From Bifidobacterium sp. UBA744 (GTDB taxonomy: Bacteria; Actinomycetota; Actinomycetes; Actinomycetales; Bifidobacteriaceae), in the NCBI GenBank assembly GCA_002298605.1, contig DBKS01000057.1:1-32435 (forward strand): DNA of 32,435 nt, in the 5' to 3' direction. Positions 15,394 through 23,347 of the stretch are shown here, in pieces. Both the position numbers and the translations under genes were made by a program. Under the pieces are notes generated by a model that did no database searches, was not told the origin of the DNA, and saw nothing but the letters and a program-made list of their open reading frames with translations. Position 1 is the first letter of the stretch. The number at the start of each line of letters is the position of its first letter.

Positions 15394-16125
15394 ATGGTCG
15401 GAGTGCCGGGGGCGATGGGGGCGTGGCTCGCTGAGATCCGGGATCTGCTGATTCCCCGGGGATGCGCCGGATGCGACCGCCCCGACTATGCGCTGTGCCC
15501 GCGTTGCGCGACCGAATTTCGGCAGTGCGAGGCATGGCGTGAACCCGTCAGCGGCGTCGCCTGCTATGCCTGCGCGTCATACCGGGGTTTCGCGCGGCGA
15601 GCGGTGCTGAGCTGGAAGGACCATGGCGATCTGGAACTTGACGCCGTGTTCTCGGACGCCATCGCGCGGATGGTTCGCTCCTGCGTGGCGGCCGGCCGGC
15701 TGGACCGCTCCGGCGTGCCCGTCGGTTCGCAGGCGCCTGTCCTGGTGGTTCCGGCGCCGTCCTCGTTCGCCTCGGTGTCCCGACGCGGCCGTCGGCAGGT
15801 GACGCCGCTGGCGAATGCCGTTGCGGAGGGGCTGGCCGCCTGCGGCGTCGAAGCCCGGGCGGTTGAGGCACTACGGATGAGGGGAGTGCACGCAAAGGCC
15901 GTGCAGACTGCATCCGGCCGTGACAGGGCCGGCAGAATCGCCGGACGCATCGTCCCCGTCAGACCGGTGCCAATGGCGGGTGCGCGGGTGATTCTTGTCG
16001 ACGACATCATCACCACGGGCGCCACGATTCGACAGTGCGCACAGGTGGTCGAACGGGAGTCCGGAACGGTGGTGGCCGCCGTGGCACTGGCCCGCACGCA
16101 CGCGCCGGGCCGTTACGCCTTGTGA
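15394..16125 (+). CDS. ComF-family phosphoribosyltransferase
   Basis: The 243-residue protein starts with a zinc-finger-like motif (CAGCDRPDYALCPRC, about residues 24-38). The type I phosphoribosyltransferase fold follows, ending with the PRPP-binding loop VILVDDIITTGAT near residue 205. ComF proteins take part in DNA uptake in competent bacteria and are widespread in non-competent ones, where the role is unclear. It is nine bases after the HAD gene and likely co-transcribed with it. Its last 13 bp overlap the end of the convergent histidine kinase gene. The start is plausible (GGGG upstream) but an ATG seven codons in is also possible. Confidence 0.92.
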   Translation: MVGVPGAMGAWLAEIRDLLIPRGCAGCDRPDYALCPRCATEFRQCEAWREPVSGVACYACASYRGFARRAVLSWKDHGDLELDAVFSDAIARMVRSCVAAGRLDRSGVPVGSQAPVLVVPAPSSFASVSRRGRRQVTPLANAVAEGLAACGVEARAVEALRMRGVHAKAVQTASGRDRAGRIAGRIVPVRPVPMAGARVILVDDIITTGATIRQCAQVVERESGTVVAAVALARTHAPGRYAL

Positions 16126-17174
16126 TGTTTCGGCAGCACGATTTCGAAATCGGCGCCCCGCGGATCGTCCACCACCATAACCGAGCCGCCGTGCAGTTGT
16201 GCGGCCCAGCGCGAAATGGACAGTCCCAGTCCCGTGCCCCCGGATTCCGTGCCGGGGCCCGTCTTGCCCTTGACGAACCGGCGGAAAATGTCGGACCGCG
16301 CTTCCGGCTCGATCTGCGAGCCGAAGTTGACCACATTGGTGACGATGGTGCCGGCCTCGACGTCTTCATGGGTTTCGATGAGCACCTCGGTGCCGTCCGG
16401 CGAGTGTTTCAGGGCGTTGCCGATGATGTTGGTGAACAGCTGGCGCAGCCGGTCCTGGTCGCCTTCCATGACGATGCCGGAGGGAATGTTCATATGGATG
16501 CTGTGGGCGTGCCCGGAGTCGGCGATTTCCAAGGGTTCGACGGTTTCGTCGACAAAGTCCGCGAAATCGAAGGATTCGATGTTCAGACTGGCGGCGCCCG
16601 CCTCGATGCGACTCATGTCGAGCAGGAAGGCGATGAGATCGCTCAGACGGTGCGTTTGCGAGAGAATGCCCTCCAGATTCGCCGGCGTGGGTTCCGTGAC
16701 CCCGTCCGCCATGTTCTCCACCATGGCCTGCAGGGCGGAGACGGGGGTGCGCAGCTCGTGGCTGACATTGGCCACCATGTCGCGCCGCATCTGGTCGGCG
16801 TGCTGCAATTCGTCGGCCATGTCGTTGAACGACCTCGCCAGCTGGCCGATTTCATCGCTGCGCAGCGTGGCGGATTCGTCGATGCGGGCGGTATAGTCTC
16901 CGTCGGCCATGGCCTCGGAGACGTCGCGCATCTGACGCAGGGGGGAGGTCATGCCGCGGGAGAAGAAATAGGTGATCCCAAGGGCCACGATCAGCGTCAA
17001 CGGCATGGCGATCCAGCCGGACCAGCCGACTTTGAGCAGAAACCACGCCATGACGAAAGCGATGGCGGTGGCGATCACGATCAGTACGCTCAGTTCGATT
17101 TTGAGCGACGACATGCGAACGATGGGACGCTCGTCGGATGGACGGGCGTCCTGGCGGGGGGAATCATCCAGCAT
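16113..17174 (-). CDS. Membrane sensor histidine kinase with a very short external loop
   Basis: The 353-residue kinase has two membrane helices (about 27-47 and 53-71) with almost no residues outside, and a HAMP domain (about 70-125). HisKA with VANVSHELRTP (phospho-acceptor His139) and an HATPase with NIIGNALKHSP and GTGLGLSISRWAA follow. The G1 box reads VVNFGSQIEP, with Asn where most kinases have Asp; this variant occurs in other sensor kinases. The lack of an extracytosolic sensor suggests it detects a membrane signal or a partner protein. It lies 18 bp after its response regulator and is surely its partner. Start choice is uncertain: ATG 17114 is an alternative. Confidence 0.9.
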   Translation of the reverse strand: MLDDSPRQDARPSDERPIVRMSSLKIELSVLIVIATAIAFVMAWFLLKVGWSGWIAMPLTLIVALGITYFFSRGMTSPLRQMRDVSEAMADGDYTARIDESATLRSDEIGQLARSFNDMADELQHADQMRRDMVANVSHELRTPVSALQAMVENMADGVTEPTPANLEGILSQTHRLSDLIAFLLDMSRIEAGAASLNIESFDFADFVDETVEPLEIADSGHAHSIHMNIPSGIVMEGDQDRLRQLFTNIIGNALKHSPDGTEVLIETHEDVEAGTIVTNVVNFGSQIEPEARSDIFRRFVKGKTGPGTESGGTGLGLSISRWAAQLHGGSVMVVDDPRGADFEIVLPKHHKA

Positions 17175-17192
17175 CGCGGCGGCCAGCTCGCG

Positions 17193-17936
17193 TCAGCGGA
17201 TCGGATGGGTCGCGTCGGATGCTGCCGGTGGCTCGAAGGCATAGCCGACACCGTGCACCGTGCGAATCAATTCGGAGCCGAGCTTGTGGCGAAGCGCCTT
17301 GACATGGCTGTCGACGGTTCGGGTTCCCGAGGCGTCGACCCAGTCCCAGACCTCCTCCAGGAGTTTTTCGCGGGTCAGCACCGATTTCGGCTTGCGGGCC
17401 AGCGTGGCCAGCAGATCGAACTCGGTGGGGGTCAGATGCACCTGCGTGCCGTTCAGCGTCACCAGACGCTGGGCCGGGTCGATGACCAGGGTGCCGAAAT
17501 CAAGCAGTTTTTCGTTTTCGGCGTTCTTGGCGATGACCTTGGCGCGCTCCACACGCCGCAACAGGGCCTTGCAGCGGGCGATCAGCTCGCGCATGGAGAA
17601 CGGCTTGGTCATGTAGTCGTCGGCGCCAGCCCCCAGGCCGGTGACCTTGTCGGCCTCGTCGTCGCGGGCGGTGAGAATGAGCACGGGAACGGGTCGCTCG
17701 GCGACAATGCGTTTGGTGGCCTCGAGGCCATCCATAACCGGCAGCATGATGTCCATGATCACAAGATCCGGTCTCAGCTGCGAAGCCGCCTGCACGGCGC
17801 TGGCGCCATCGGAGGCGACGCGCGCCGACCATCCTTCGGCGGTGAGTCGCTGCGCGATGGCGGTGGCCAATGTCGGCTCGTCCTCCACGACCAGAACGGT
17901 GCGAGAGTCGCGTTGAGTGTGTGCGCTGGTAATCAT
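17193..17936 (-). CDS. OmpR/PhoB-family response regulator
   Basis: The 247-residue protein has a receiver domain with the acidic pocket Glu18/Asp19, phospho-acceptor Asp62 in VIMDIMLPVMDG, Thr in LILTARDD and Lys in YMTKPFSM. A winged-helix Trans_reg_C domain follows (LTPTEFDLLATLA, then RTVDSHVKALRHKLG and TVHGVGYAFEPP). It should bind DNA as a phosphorylated dimer. It is first in a two-gene operon with the sensor kinase. I chose ATG 17936; a GTG at 17951 would add five residues. A long hairpin separates it from glgB upstream. Target genes cannot be told from the window. Confidence 0.93.
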   Translation of the reverse strand: MITSAHTQRDSRTVLVVEDEPTLATAIAQRLTAEGWSARVASDGASAVQAASQLRPDLVIMDIMLPVMDGLEATKRIVAERPVPVLILTARDDEADKVTGLGAGADDYMTKPFSMRELIARCKALLRRVERAKVIAKNAENEKLLDFGTLVIDPAQRLVTLNGTQVHLTPTEFDLLATLARKPKSVLTREKLLEEVWDWVDASGTRTVDSHVKALRHKLGSELIRTVHGVGYAFEPPAASDATHPIR

Positions 17937-17971
17937 GACTGAATTTGTCACCCTTGTCTGTCTGTGGTGTC

Positions 17972-18016
17972 GGCGACGGGTCGTCCCGGCCTCGTCGGCC
18001 CGAACGACCCGTCGCC
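17972..18016 (-). terminator. Long hairpin after glgB
   Basis: GGCGACGGGTCGT (17972-17984) pairs perfectly over 13 bp with ACGACCCGTCGCC (18004-18016); GGCC repeats in the 19-nt loop may pair too. It lies 5 nt beyond the glgB stop and ahead of the response regulator gene. It has no U-run, so it may terminate weakly or protect the glgB 3' end. Confidence 0.5.
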
Positions 18017-18020
18017 CATC

Positions 18021-20270
18021 TCATTGATCCTGCTTCAAGAATAGCGCGCCAAGGGCGGGAACAGTGAGCGTCGCGGACCAATCCCTGGAATGGTACTCGC
18101 CTTCGACCGCGACGATGTGGCTGTTGCGGATGCCGGAGCCGCCGTACTGCTCGTCGTCGGTGGTGAGCACCTCCTTCCACTCGCCGCCGTGCGGCAGGGG
18201 CACGCGATAGTCCTGCCATGCGGTGCCGGCGAAGTTGACGACCACCACCATTTCCTCGCCGTCCTTGCCGATGCGCATGAAGCTGAGCGTATTGTGGCCG
18301 GCGTCATCGGAGGTGAGCCACTGGAATCCGGCGGGGTCGAAATCCTGGCTCCACAGGGCCGGGTTCGCCCGGTACAGCGCGTTGAGGTCGCGGACCAGAT
18401 GCTGGACACCTTGGTGGTCGGGCCAGTTCAGCGCACCCCAATCCACCGATCCCTCGTGGTCCCATTCGCCGTACTGGGCGATTTCATTGCCCATGAAGGT
18501 CAGCTTCTTGCCCGGATGCGCCCACTGGTAGGCGAACAGCGCACGGACGCCCGCATAGCGCTGCCAGTCGTCGCCGGGCATCTTGCCGAACAGCGAGCCC
18601 TTGCCGTAGACCACTTCGTCATGGCTGATCGGCAGCACATAGTGCTCCGAATAGGCGTACACCATGGAGAAGGTGATCTCGTTGTGATGGTATTTGCGGT
18701 TGATGGGCGTTTCATGCAGATATTCGAGTGTGTCGTGCATCCAGCCCATATTCCACTTCAGGCCGAAACCCAGGCCCCCGGCGTCGGCGGGGGCGGTGAC
18801 GCCCTGCCATGCGGTTGATTCCTCGGCGATCATCATGATGCCGGGGTTGTTCCCATAGGCGGTGGTGTTGGCCTCCTTGAGGAACTCGATGGCCTCCAGA
18901 TTGTCCCTGCCGCCGTAGATGTTCGGCCTCCACTGGCCGGGCTCGCGGCTGTAGTCGAGATAGAGCATGGAGCTGACGGCGTCGACGCGCAGCGCGTCGA
19001 CATGGTATTCATCCAGCCAGAAGCAGGCGTTGGCCACCAGGAAGTTGCGCACTTCGTTGCGTCCGAAGTTGAACACGTAGGTGCCCCAGTCGGGGTGCTC
19101 GCCGCGCAGGGGGTCCGGATCCTCGTACAGCGGGGTCCCGTCGAATCGGCCGAGGGCGAAGTCGTCCTTCGGGAAGTGCGCGGGCACCCAGTCCATGATG
19201 ACGCCGATTCCGGCCTGGTGGAATGCGTCCACCAGGGCCTTGAAGTCGTCGGGGTCTCCGAAACGGGAGTCCACGGCGTAGTAGCCGGTGACCTGGTATC
19301 CCCACGATCCGGAGAAGGGGTGCTCCTCGAGAGGGAGGAACTCGACGTGGGTGAAGCCCATCCTCCTGACGTACGGTACGAGCTCATCGATCATGCCGCG
19401 GTAGTTCAATCCCTGCTTCCAGCTGCCGGCGTGCACCTCGTAGATGGAAATCGGACCGGCGTGCGGGTCGGAGGACCGACGGCTGTCCATCCAGGCCTGG
19501 TCCCCCCACTCGTGGTCGGAATCCACCACGATGGAGGCGGTGGCCGGGGGAATCTCATGGGAGCGCTCCAGCGGATCGGCCTTCTGCTTGACCTCGTAGT
19601 TTGCGTTGAGGATTTCGAATTTGTATCGTTCGCCGGCGGCGACCCCGGGGACGAACAGCTCCCAGACGCCGGAGGAGCCGAGTTCGCGCATGGCGTGGCG
19701 CCGGCCGTTCCAGTCGTTGAAATCGCCCACTACGCGCACGGCGTGGGCGTTGGGCGCCCAGACGGCGAACGCAGTGCCGACAACCGGCTTGCCGCCCTCG
19801 CCGTGCGCGTCGCCCATGGGGTCGTCGTAGTGCAGCACATGGGCGCCGAGCATCTCCCACAGGCGTTCGTGGCGTCCCTCGCCATAGAAGTAGATGTCGA
19901 GATCGCCGATTGTGGGCAGGTAGCGGTAGGGGTCGTCGTCGACGATGGGGAGGCCGTCGCCAAAGTCGGTTTTCACGCGGTAGTCGGGCACCGACCAGCC
20001 GTCGTCGGTGCGTTGCGCGGGGATGACGGTGGTGAAGATGCCGTTGAACTCGTGATAGGTCTCGTATTCGCCGTCGAGGGTGAGGATGGCCACCGACTTG
20101 GCCATGGGCCGCAGGACCCGAACGGTCACCTTGCCGGCGTCGTCGCCGTTCATCAGATGGCCGCCGAGAACATCATGGGGGCTGAAGTACTTCGCGTTGC
20201 TCACTTGGTCAAGGACGGCGTAGTCCACTGGCAACGGGTTCATGTTGGCGGGATGACGTTCATTGCTCAT
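18021..20270 (-). CDS. glgB: 1,4-alpha-glucan branching enzyme
   Basis: GlgB cuts alpha-1,4-glucan chains and rejoins them as alpha-1,6 branches during glycogen synthesis in the cytosol. The 749-residue length fits the family. An N-terminal beta domain precedes a CBM48 module (GTAFAVWAPNAHAVRVVGDF) and the GH13 barrel. Seen in the barrel are DWVPAHFPKDDFAL, LRVDAVSSMLYLDY with the nucleophile Asp near residue 430, IAEESTAW with the acid/base Glu near 482, and LPISHDEVV with the third carboxylate. An all-beta C-terminal domain ends in VPALGALFL. No other glg gene is nearby. ATG 20270 lacks a Shine-Dalgarno site and has TACACT six bases upstream, suggesting a leaderless mRNA; the frame remains open to 20366. 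Confidence 0.97.
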   Translation of the reverse strand: MSNERHPANMNPLPVDYAVLDQVSNAKYFSPHDVLGGHLMNGDDAGKVTVRVLRPMAKSVAILTLDGEYETYHEFNGIFTTVIPAQRTDDGWSVPDYRVKTDFGDGLPIVDDDPYRYLPTIGDLDIYFYGEGRHERLWEMLGAHVLHYDDPMGDAHGEGGKPVVGTAFAVWAPNAHAVRVVGDFNDWNGRRHAMRELGSSGVWELFVPGVAAGERYKFEILNANYEVKQKADPLERSHEIPPATASIVVDSDHEWGDQAWMDSRRSSDPHAGPISIYEVHAGSWKQGLNYRGMIDELVPYVRRMGFTHVEFLPLEEHPFSGSWGYQVTGYYAVDSRFGDPDDFKALVDAFHQAGIGVIMDWVPAHFPKDDFALGRFDGTPLYEDPDPLRGEHPDWGTYVFNFGRNEVRNFLVANACFWLDEYHVDALRVDAVSSMLYLDYSREPGQWRPNIYGGRDNLEAIEFLKEANTTAYGNNPGIMMIAEESTAWQGVTAPADAGGLGFGLKWNMGWMHDTLEYLHETPINRKYHHNEITFSMVYAYSEHYVLPISHDEVVYGKGSLFGKMPGDDWQRYAGVRALFAYQWAHPGKKLTFMGNEIAQYGEWDHEGSVDWGALNWPDHQGVQHLVRDLNALYRANPALWSQDFDPAGFQWLTSDDAGHNTLSFMRIGKDGEEMVVVVNFAGTAWQDYRVPLPHGGEWKEVLTTDDEQYGGSGIRNSHIVAVEGEYHSRDWSATLTVPALGALFLKQDQ

Positions 20271-20276
20271 AACGCG

Positions 20277-20282
20277 AGTGTA
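20277..20282 (-). promoter_or_regulatory. Likely -10 element of a leaderless glgB transcript
   Basis: On the minus strand TACACT is followed by CGCGTT and the glgB ATG at 20270. The distance places the transcription start at or next to the ATG, and no ribosome-binding sequence is present. The same hexamer precedes the PdtaS-like kinase gene at nearly the same distance. No consensus -35 is visible. Confidence 0.45.
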
Positions 20283-20289
20283 CAACGAT

Positions 20290-20303
20290 TCGGACCGGTC
20301 CGA
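20290..20303. promoter_or_regulatory. Perfect 14-bp palindrome in the glgB promoter
   Basis: TCGGACCGGTCCGA is fully self-complementary. It lies 20-33 nt upstream of the glgB ATG, between the inferred -10 and -35 positions, where a bound repressor would block polymerase. The ACCGGT centre with a CG core resembles LacI-family operators. No regulator is identified. A chance GC-rich palindrome is possible. Confidence 0.4.
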
Positions 20304-20339
20304 GGCCCGTCGGTGAGCCTGGCGTCGCGGAATGCGGTT

Positions 20340-20369
20340 TTGGGCAAAGTCCAGACCGGATGGCACAAT
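20340..20369 (+). promoter_or_regulatory. Candidate carD promoter
   Basis: TTGGGC (20340-20345) and CACAAT (20364-20369) are 18 bp apart and would give a leader of about 35 nt. A run of seven T (20378-20384) lies just after the expected start. Both hexamers are only partial matches. Confidence 0.3.
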
Positions 20370-20410
20370 TAATCAGGTTTTTTTGTATGTGTATGTAGCG
20401 CGGAGGGCTC

Positions 20411-20998
20411 ATGGATTACAAAGTCGGCGATATGGTTGTCTATCCTCGGCATGGGGCGGCGAAGGTGGAGGCCATCACCGAAAGAACCGTCAAGGGGGTT
20501 ACGCGCGAATACCTGCAGCTGTCCGTGCTGTCCTCGGACGGCCTGGTTATCAACGTGCCGGTCGAGAACGCCAAGAAAGTCGGCATTCGCGACATCGTCG
20601 ACGCCAACGAGGTGGCCAAGGTCTTCGAGATCCTGCGCACCCCGGTCATCGAGAAGGAGATGAACTGGTCCCGTCGATACAAGCTCAATGTCGAGAAGAT
20701 CGCGACGGGTGACGTCAACAAGATCGCCGAAGTGGTGCGTGATCTGGCTCAGCGCGACGTGGACGAGCACGGCCTGTCCGCGGGAGAGAAACGTATGCTC
20801 ACCAAGGCCCGTTCGATCCTTACCTCTGAAATCGCCCTGTCGGAGAAGCTGGACGAACCCACCGCCCAGCGTCTGCTGGATGTGAATCTGGGGTACGAGG
20901 TCCCGCAGCCCGGTGACGAGAAGCATCACACCTTCGCGCCCGAGGAGCCGGCCACGGAGACGCTGGCGCGTTTGGAAAGCGCCAAGAGGAAGCGCTGA
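20411..20998 (+). CDS. carD: CarD-family RNA polymerase-binding regulator
   Basis: CarD binds the polymerase beta subunit and the upstream edge of the -10 region, stabilising open complexes at rRNA and many other promoters. The 195-residue protein has the N-terminal Tudor-like interaction domain (DYKVGDMVVYPRHGAAKVE through VPVENAKKVGIR). A helical DNA-binding domain follows, with the conserved Trp86 in EMNWSRRYK. The extra C-terminal stretch after about residue 160 is longer than in mycobacterial CarD and is charged (ATETLARLESAKRKR). The start follows CGGAGGG. ispF lies 77 bp downstream, as in many actinobacteria. Confidence 0.95.
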   Translation: MDYKVGDMVVYPRHGAAKVEAITERTVKGVTREYLQLSVLSSDGLVINVPVENAKKVGIRDIVDANEVAKVFEILRTPVIEKEMNWSRRYKLNVEKIATGDVNKIAEVVRDLAQRDVDEHGLSAGEKRMLTKARSILTSEIALSEKLDEPTAQRLLDVNLGYEVPQPGDEKHHTFAPEEPATETLARLESAKRKR

Positions 20999-21004
20999 AT
21001 CGCC

Positions 21005-21046
21005 CCGCATGCCCCGCCGGCTGTCTTGCGGCCGAGGGGCATGCGG
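21005..21046 (+). terminator. Hairpin between carD and ispF
   Basis: CCGCATGCCCC (21005-21015) and GGGGCATGCGG (21036-21046) form a perfect 11-bp stem, with GCCG/CGGC pairing inside the loop. No U-run follows. It may limit read-through into ispF or stabilise the carD message. Confidence 0.4.
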
Positions 21047-21075
21047 CATCCGGAGCATGTGACATCGGGGGAGTG

Positions 21076-21591
21076 ATGGGTCAGCTAGCGATCGGCCAGG
21101 GGTTCGACGCGCATCGTTTTTCCGGGGATCCCGGACGCGAATTGTGGCTTGCGGGGCTGCTGTGGTCCGGCGAGGGGCCTGGCATCGAGGGTGATTCGGA
21201 TGGCGACGTCGCCGTCCATGCGCTTGTCGACGCCTTGCTGTCGGCCGCTGATTTGGGCGACATTGGATCCCTGTTCGGGGTCGGGCCGGCCTCGCTCGGC
21301 TCGGGCATGCATGGCCTTGACATGTTGAGCCGGACCGTGGCATACGTGCGACGTCATGGCTGCAGCCCCCAGTCGGCGAGCGTGGTCGTCGTCGGCAATC
21401 GTCCCAAAATCGGTCGCAGGCGAGTCCAGGCGCAGCGGGCGCTCGGCGAGGCGCTGGGATGCCCGGTGAGCGTGACGGCCACGACAACGGATCATATGGG
21501 ATTCACCGGCTCGGGCGAAGGCGTCGCGGCCATCGCGAACTGTCTGATGTTGCGGGACGGCACCGGCTCGGGTCAGGCGTCGGCTGCCTAG
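21076..21591 (+). CDS. ispF: 2-C-methyl-D-erythritol 2,4-cyclodiphosphate synthase
   Basis: IspF makes the cyclodiphosphate of the MEP isoprenoid pathway, releasing CMP. The 171-residue product has the metal ligands in GQGFDAHRF (Asp11, His13) and the VHALVDALL His. The ADLGDIGSLFG loop is also present. The C-terminal ATTTDHMGFTGSGEGVAAIA matches the substrate-binding end of the family. ATG 21076 and the GTG just before it (21073) are both possible; GGGGGAG lies immediately upstream and is rather close for the ATG. Its last four bases overlap the convergent permease gene. Confidence 0.94.
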   Translation: MGQLAIGQGFDAHRFSGDPGRELWLAGLLWSGEGPGIEGDSDGDVAVHALVDALLSAADLGDIGSLFGVGPASLGSGMHGLDMLSRTVAYVRRHGCSPQSASVVVVGNRPKIGRRRVQAQRALGEALGCPVSVTATTTDHMGFTGSGEGVAAIANCLMLRDGTGSGQASAA

Positions 21592-22418
21592 TGCCGCGCC
21601 AGCAGTGGCTGCACCGCCTTGGCGACGGCCCACAGCAGCGTCGAAATGGTGACGATCACGAAGCTCGGAGGCGCCGGAAACATGGCGGAGCATACCAGCC
21701 CGCCCCAGATCGACACCAGGCAGATGACGCTGGCGATCGTCATGGCGGCGAACGGGGAGGCCGTGACGATGTTGGCGGTGGCGGCCGGCGTGATGACCAG
21801 GGCGAAAATCAGCAACGTGCCGACCGCCGGCACGGCGATGGTGATCACGCCGGCCATCATGGCCATGAACGCGAGGTTCATCAGGCCCACCGGCACGCCT
21901 TTGGCCCTGGCCACCTGCTCGTCGAGCGAACTGAAGAGCAGCGGGCGGTAGATGATCGCGACGACTATCAGCAGCACTGCGTCGAAGATCGCGAATCCGC
22001 GGATCTGATCCTGGGTGATCGTCAGGATCGAGCCGAACAGGATGGATTGCATCTGGGCGGAGGCCTGGGAGGACAATCTCGAGAAGAACAACCCCATGCC
22101 GGTCGCGAAGGCGAGCACGGTGCCGGTGGCGATCTCTCGCTGCGAGGCCCGTTTGCCCAGTGCTCCAATCACCAGGGCTCCGCCCAGCGCGAAGGCGCCG
22201 AGACCGGCCGAAACCGGTAATCCGAGCAGTACCGCGCCCGTGGCCCCGGGCAGGCCGATGTGAGCCAGGGCGTGCGCGGCGAAGGTGGATTGGCGGGCAA
22301 TGGTGAAGTATCCCATCACACCCGCCGCCACCGAGATGCAGATGCCGGCGATCGCGGCGTTGACCATGAACGGCGCCGACAGCGTGTCCATCCAATCCGG
22401 GTCGAATGCGAATGTCAT
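21588..22418 (-). CDS. Metal (Mn/Zn/Fe) ABC transporter permease, ZnuB/MntB family
   Basis: The 276-residue membrane protein has about eight hydrophobic helices of the ABC-3 family. The AHALAHIGLPGATGAVLLG segment lies near the start, and VPAVGTLLIFALVITPAATA is the conserved coupling and pore region. It should form the channel for divalent metal import with the ATPase encoded just upstream. Its ATG overlaps the ATPase stop as ATGA (22415-22418), so the two are co-translated. It is last in the operon and meets ispF tail to tail. The metal cannot be told from this subunit. Confidence 0.93.
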   Translation of the reverse strand: MTFAFDPDWMDTLSAPFMVNAAIAGICISVAAGVMGYFTIARQSTFAAHALAHIGLPGATGAVLLGLPVSAGLGAFALGGALVIGALGKRASQREIATGTVLAFATGMGLFFSRLSSQASAQMQSILFGSILTITQDQIRGFAIFDAVLLIVVAIIYRPLLFSSLDEQVARAKGVPVGLMNLAFMAMMAGVITIAVPAVGTLLIFALVITPAATANIVTASPFAAMTIASVICLVSIWGGLVCSAMFPAPPSFVIVTISTLLWAVAKAVQPLLARH

Positions 22419-23287
22419 CGTTGCGTTTCCTTTCCGAATCGAGCGCCGTGATGGGCGTGGTCATGGAAGCCCGCCACCTCGGCGGGATCGTGTGTGTCCG
22501 CGACCATGCCCTCCGGCTCGTCGTCCACGTTCGGGGTGACGAACATATCGCCCTGCGGCGTGGTGACCACCTGGACCCTGGTGCCGTACAGGTGGGTGAG
22601 CAGATGCGAGTCGAGCACGTCGTTCATCGCGGCATAGTGCGGGTGCCCGTCCAGCAGGTAGACCGCGCCGGTCAGGGTCGGCAGCAGCATGTTCAGATCG
22701 TGGGCCACCACCTGAATGGTCATGCCGAGCTCATGGTTGAGCCGTGCCAGCAGATGTGCCACGGCGCGCTGGCTGGCAAGGTCGAGATTGGCCAGCGGTT
22801 CGTCAAGCATCAGCAGTTCGGGGTCCGACACCAGCGCCTGGGCGATGGCCACGCGCTGGCGCAAACCGCCGGACAATTGCGACAGCCGCCAGGATGCCTT
22901 GTCGTCCACGCCGACGAATCGCAGGGCTTCGTGGGCTTTGCTTCGCTGCTTTTTGGTTACGGGGTGGAATCCGAAGCGCGTGCCGGTGAGCCCCAGTATC
23001 ACGGATTGTTCGGCGGTGAGCGACGAATCGATGCCCGAGGCGTAGCTTTGCGGCACATATCCGATGCGCGCGTTCGCCTTGCCGGCGGGTTTCCCCAGCA
23101 CCGTCACCGAACCCTGCGACAGGGGGACGAGTCCGAGCTCGGCCATCATCATCGTGGTTTTCCCGGCGCCGTTGGTGCCGACGATCGCCGTCACGCTTCC
23201 CGAGGGTATGACGAAGCTGCCATGGTGCCATATGGTCGTGCCGCCTCGGGATACCGCGGCATTGTCGAACACGATGCAGTCATTCAT
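22415..23287 (-). CDS. Metal ABC transporter ATP-binding protein with His-rich tail
   Basis: The 290-residue ATPase has Walker A GTNGAGKT at 37-44, the Q-loop region YVPQSYASG, signature LSGGLRQR, Walker B LLMLDEPLANLD and the switch His in VVAHDLNML. It powers the metal importer with the permease encoded downstream. The C-terminus (about 255-285) is rich in His and acidic residues (HDPAEVAGFHDHAHHG). This could bind metal and sense the transported ion; that is inference. The start at 23287 has AAAGG upstream. Between it and the lipoprotein gene is a 132-bp gap with a FUR-type box. Confidence 0.95.
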   Translation of the reverse strand: MNDCIVFDNAAVSRGGTTIWHHGSFVIPSGSVTAIVGTNGAGKTTMMMAELGLVPLSQGSVTVLGKPAGKANARIGYVPQSYASGIDSSLTAEQSVILGLTGTRFGFHPVTKKQRSKAHEALRFVGVDDKASWRLSQLSGGLRQRVAIAQALVSDPELLMLDEPLANLDLASQRAVAHLLARLNHELGMTIQVVAHDLNMLLPTLTGAVYLLDGHPHYAAMNDVLDSHLLTHLYGTRVQVVTTPQGDMFVTPNVDDEPEGMVADTHDPAEVAGFHDHAHHGARFGKETQR

Positions 23288-23347
23288 TCGCCCGGACCTT
23301 TCGCCTCACCTGTCATTGGTTCCGGACTGAAGTATGCTGGCAGCGGA

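Noticed and set aside
16035..17942. A 635-codon plus-strand open frame opposite the two-component genes
   Set aside because: The minus strand has well-conserved kinase and response-regulator motifs; this frame is a shadow.
20378..20384. Run of seven T before carD as a phase-variable tract
   Set aside because: Too short and outside the coding region; CarD is a core regulator that would not be expected to switch.
20369..21487. A 372-codon minus-strand open frame opposite carD and ispF
   Set aside because: No domain, no ribosome site, and it runs against two recognisable genes.
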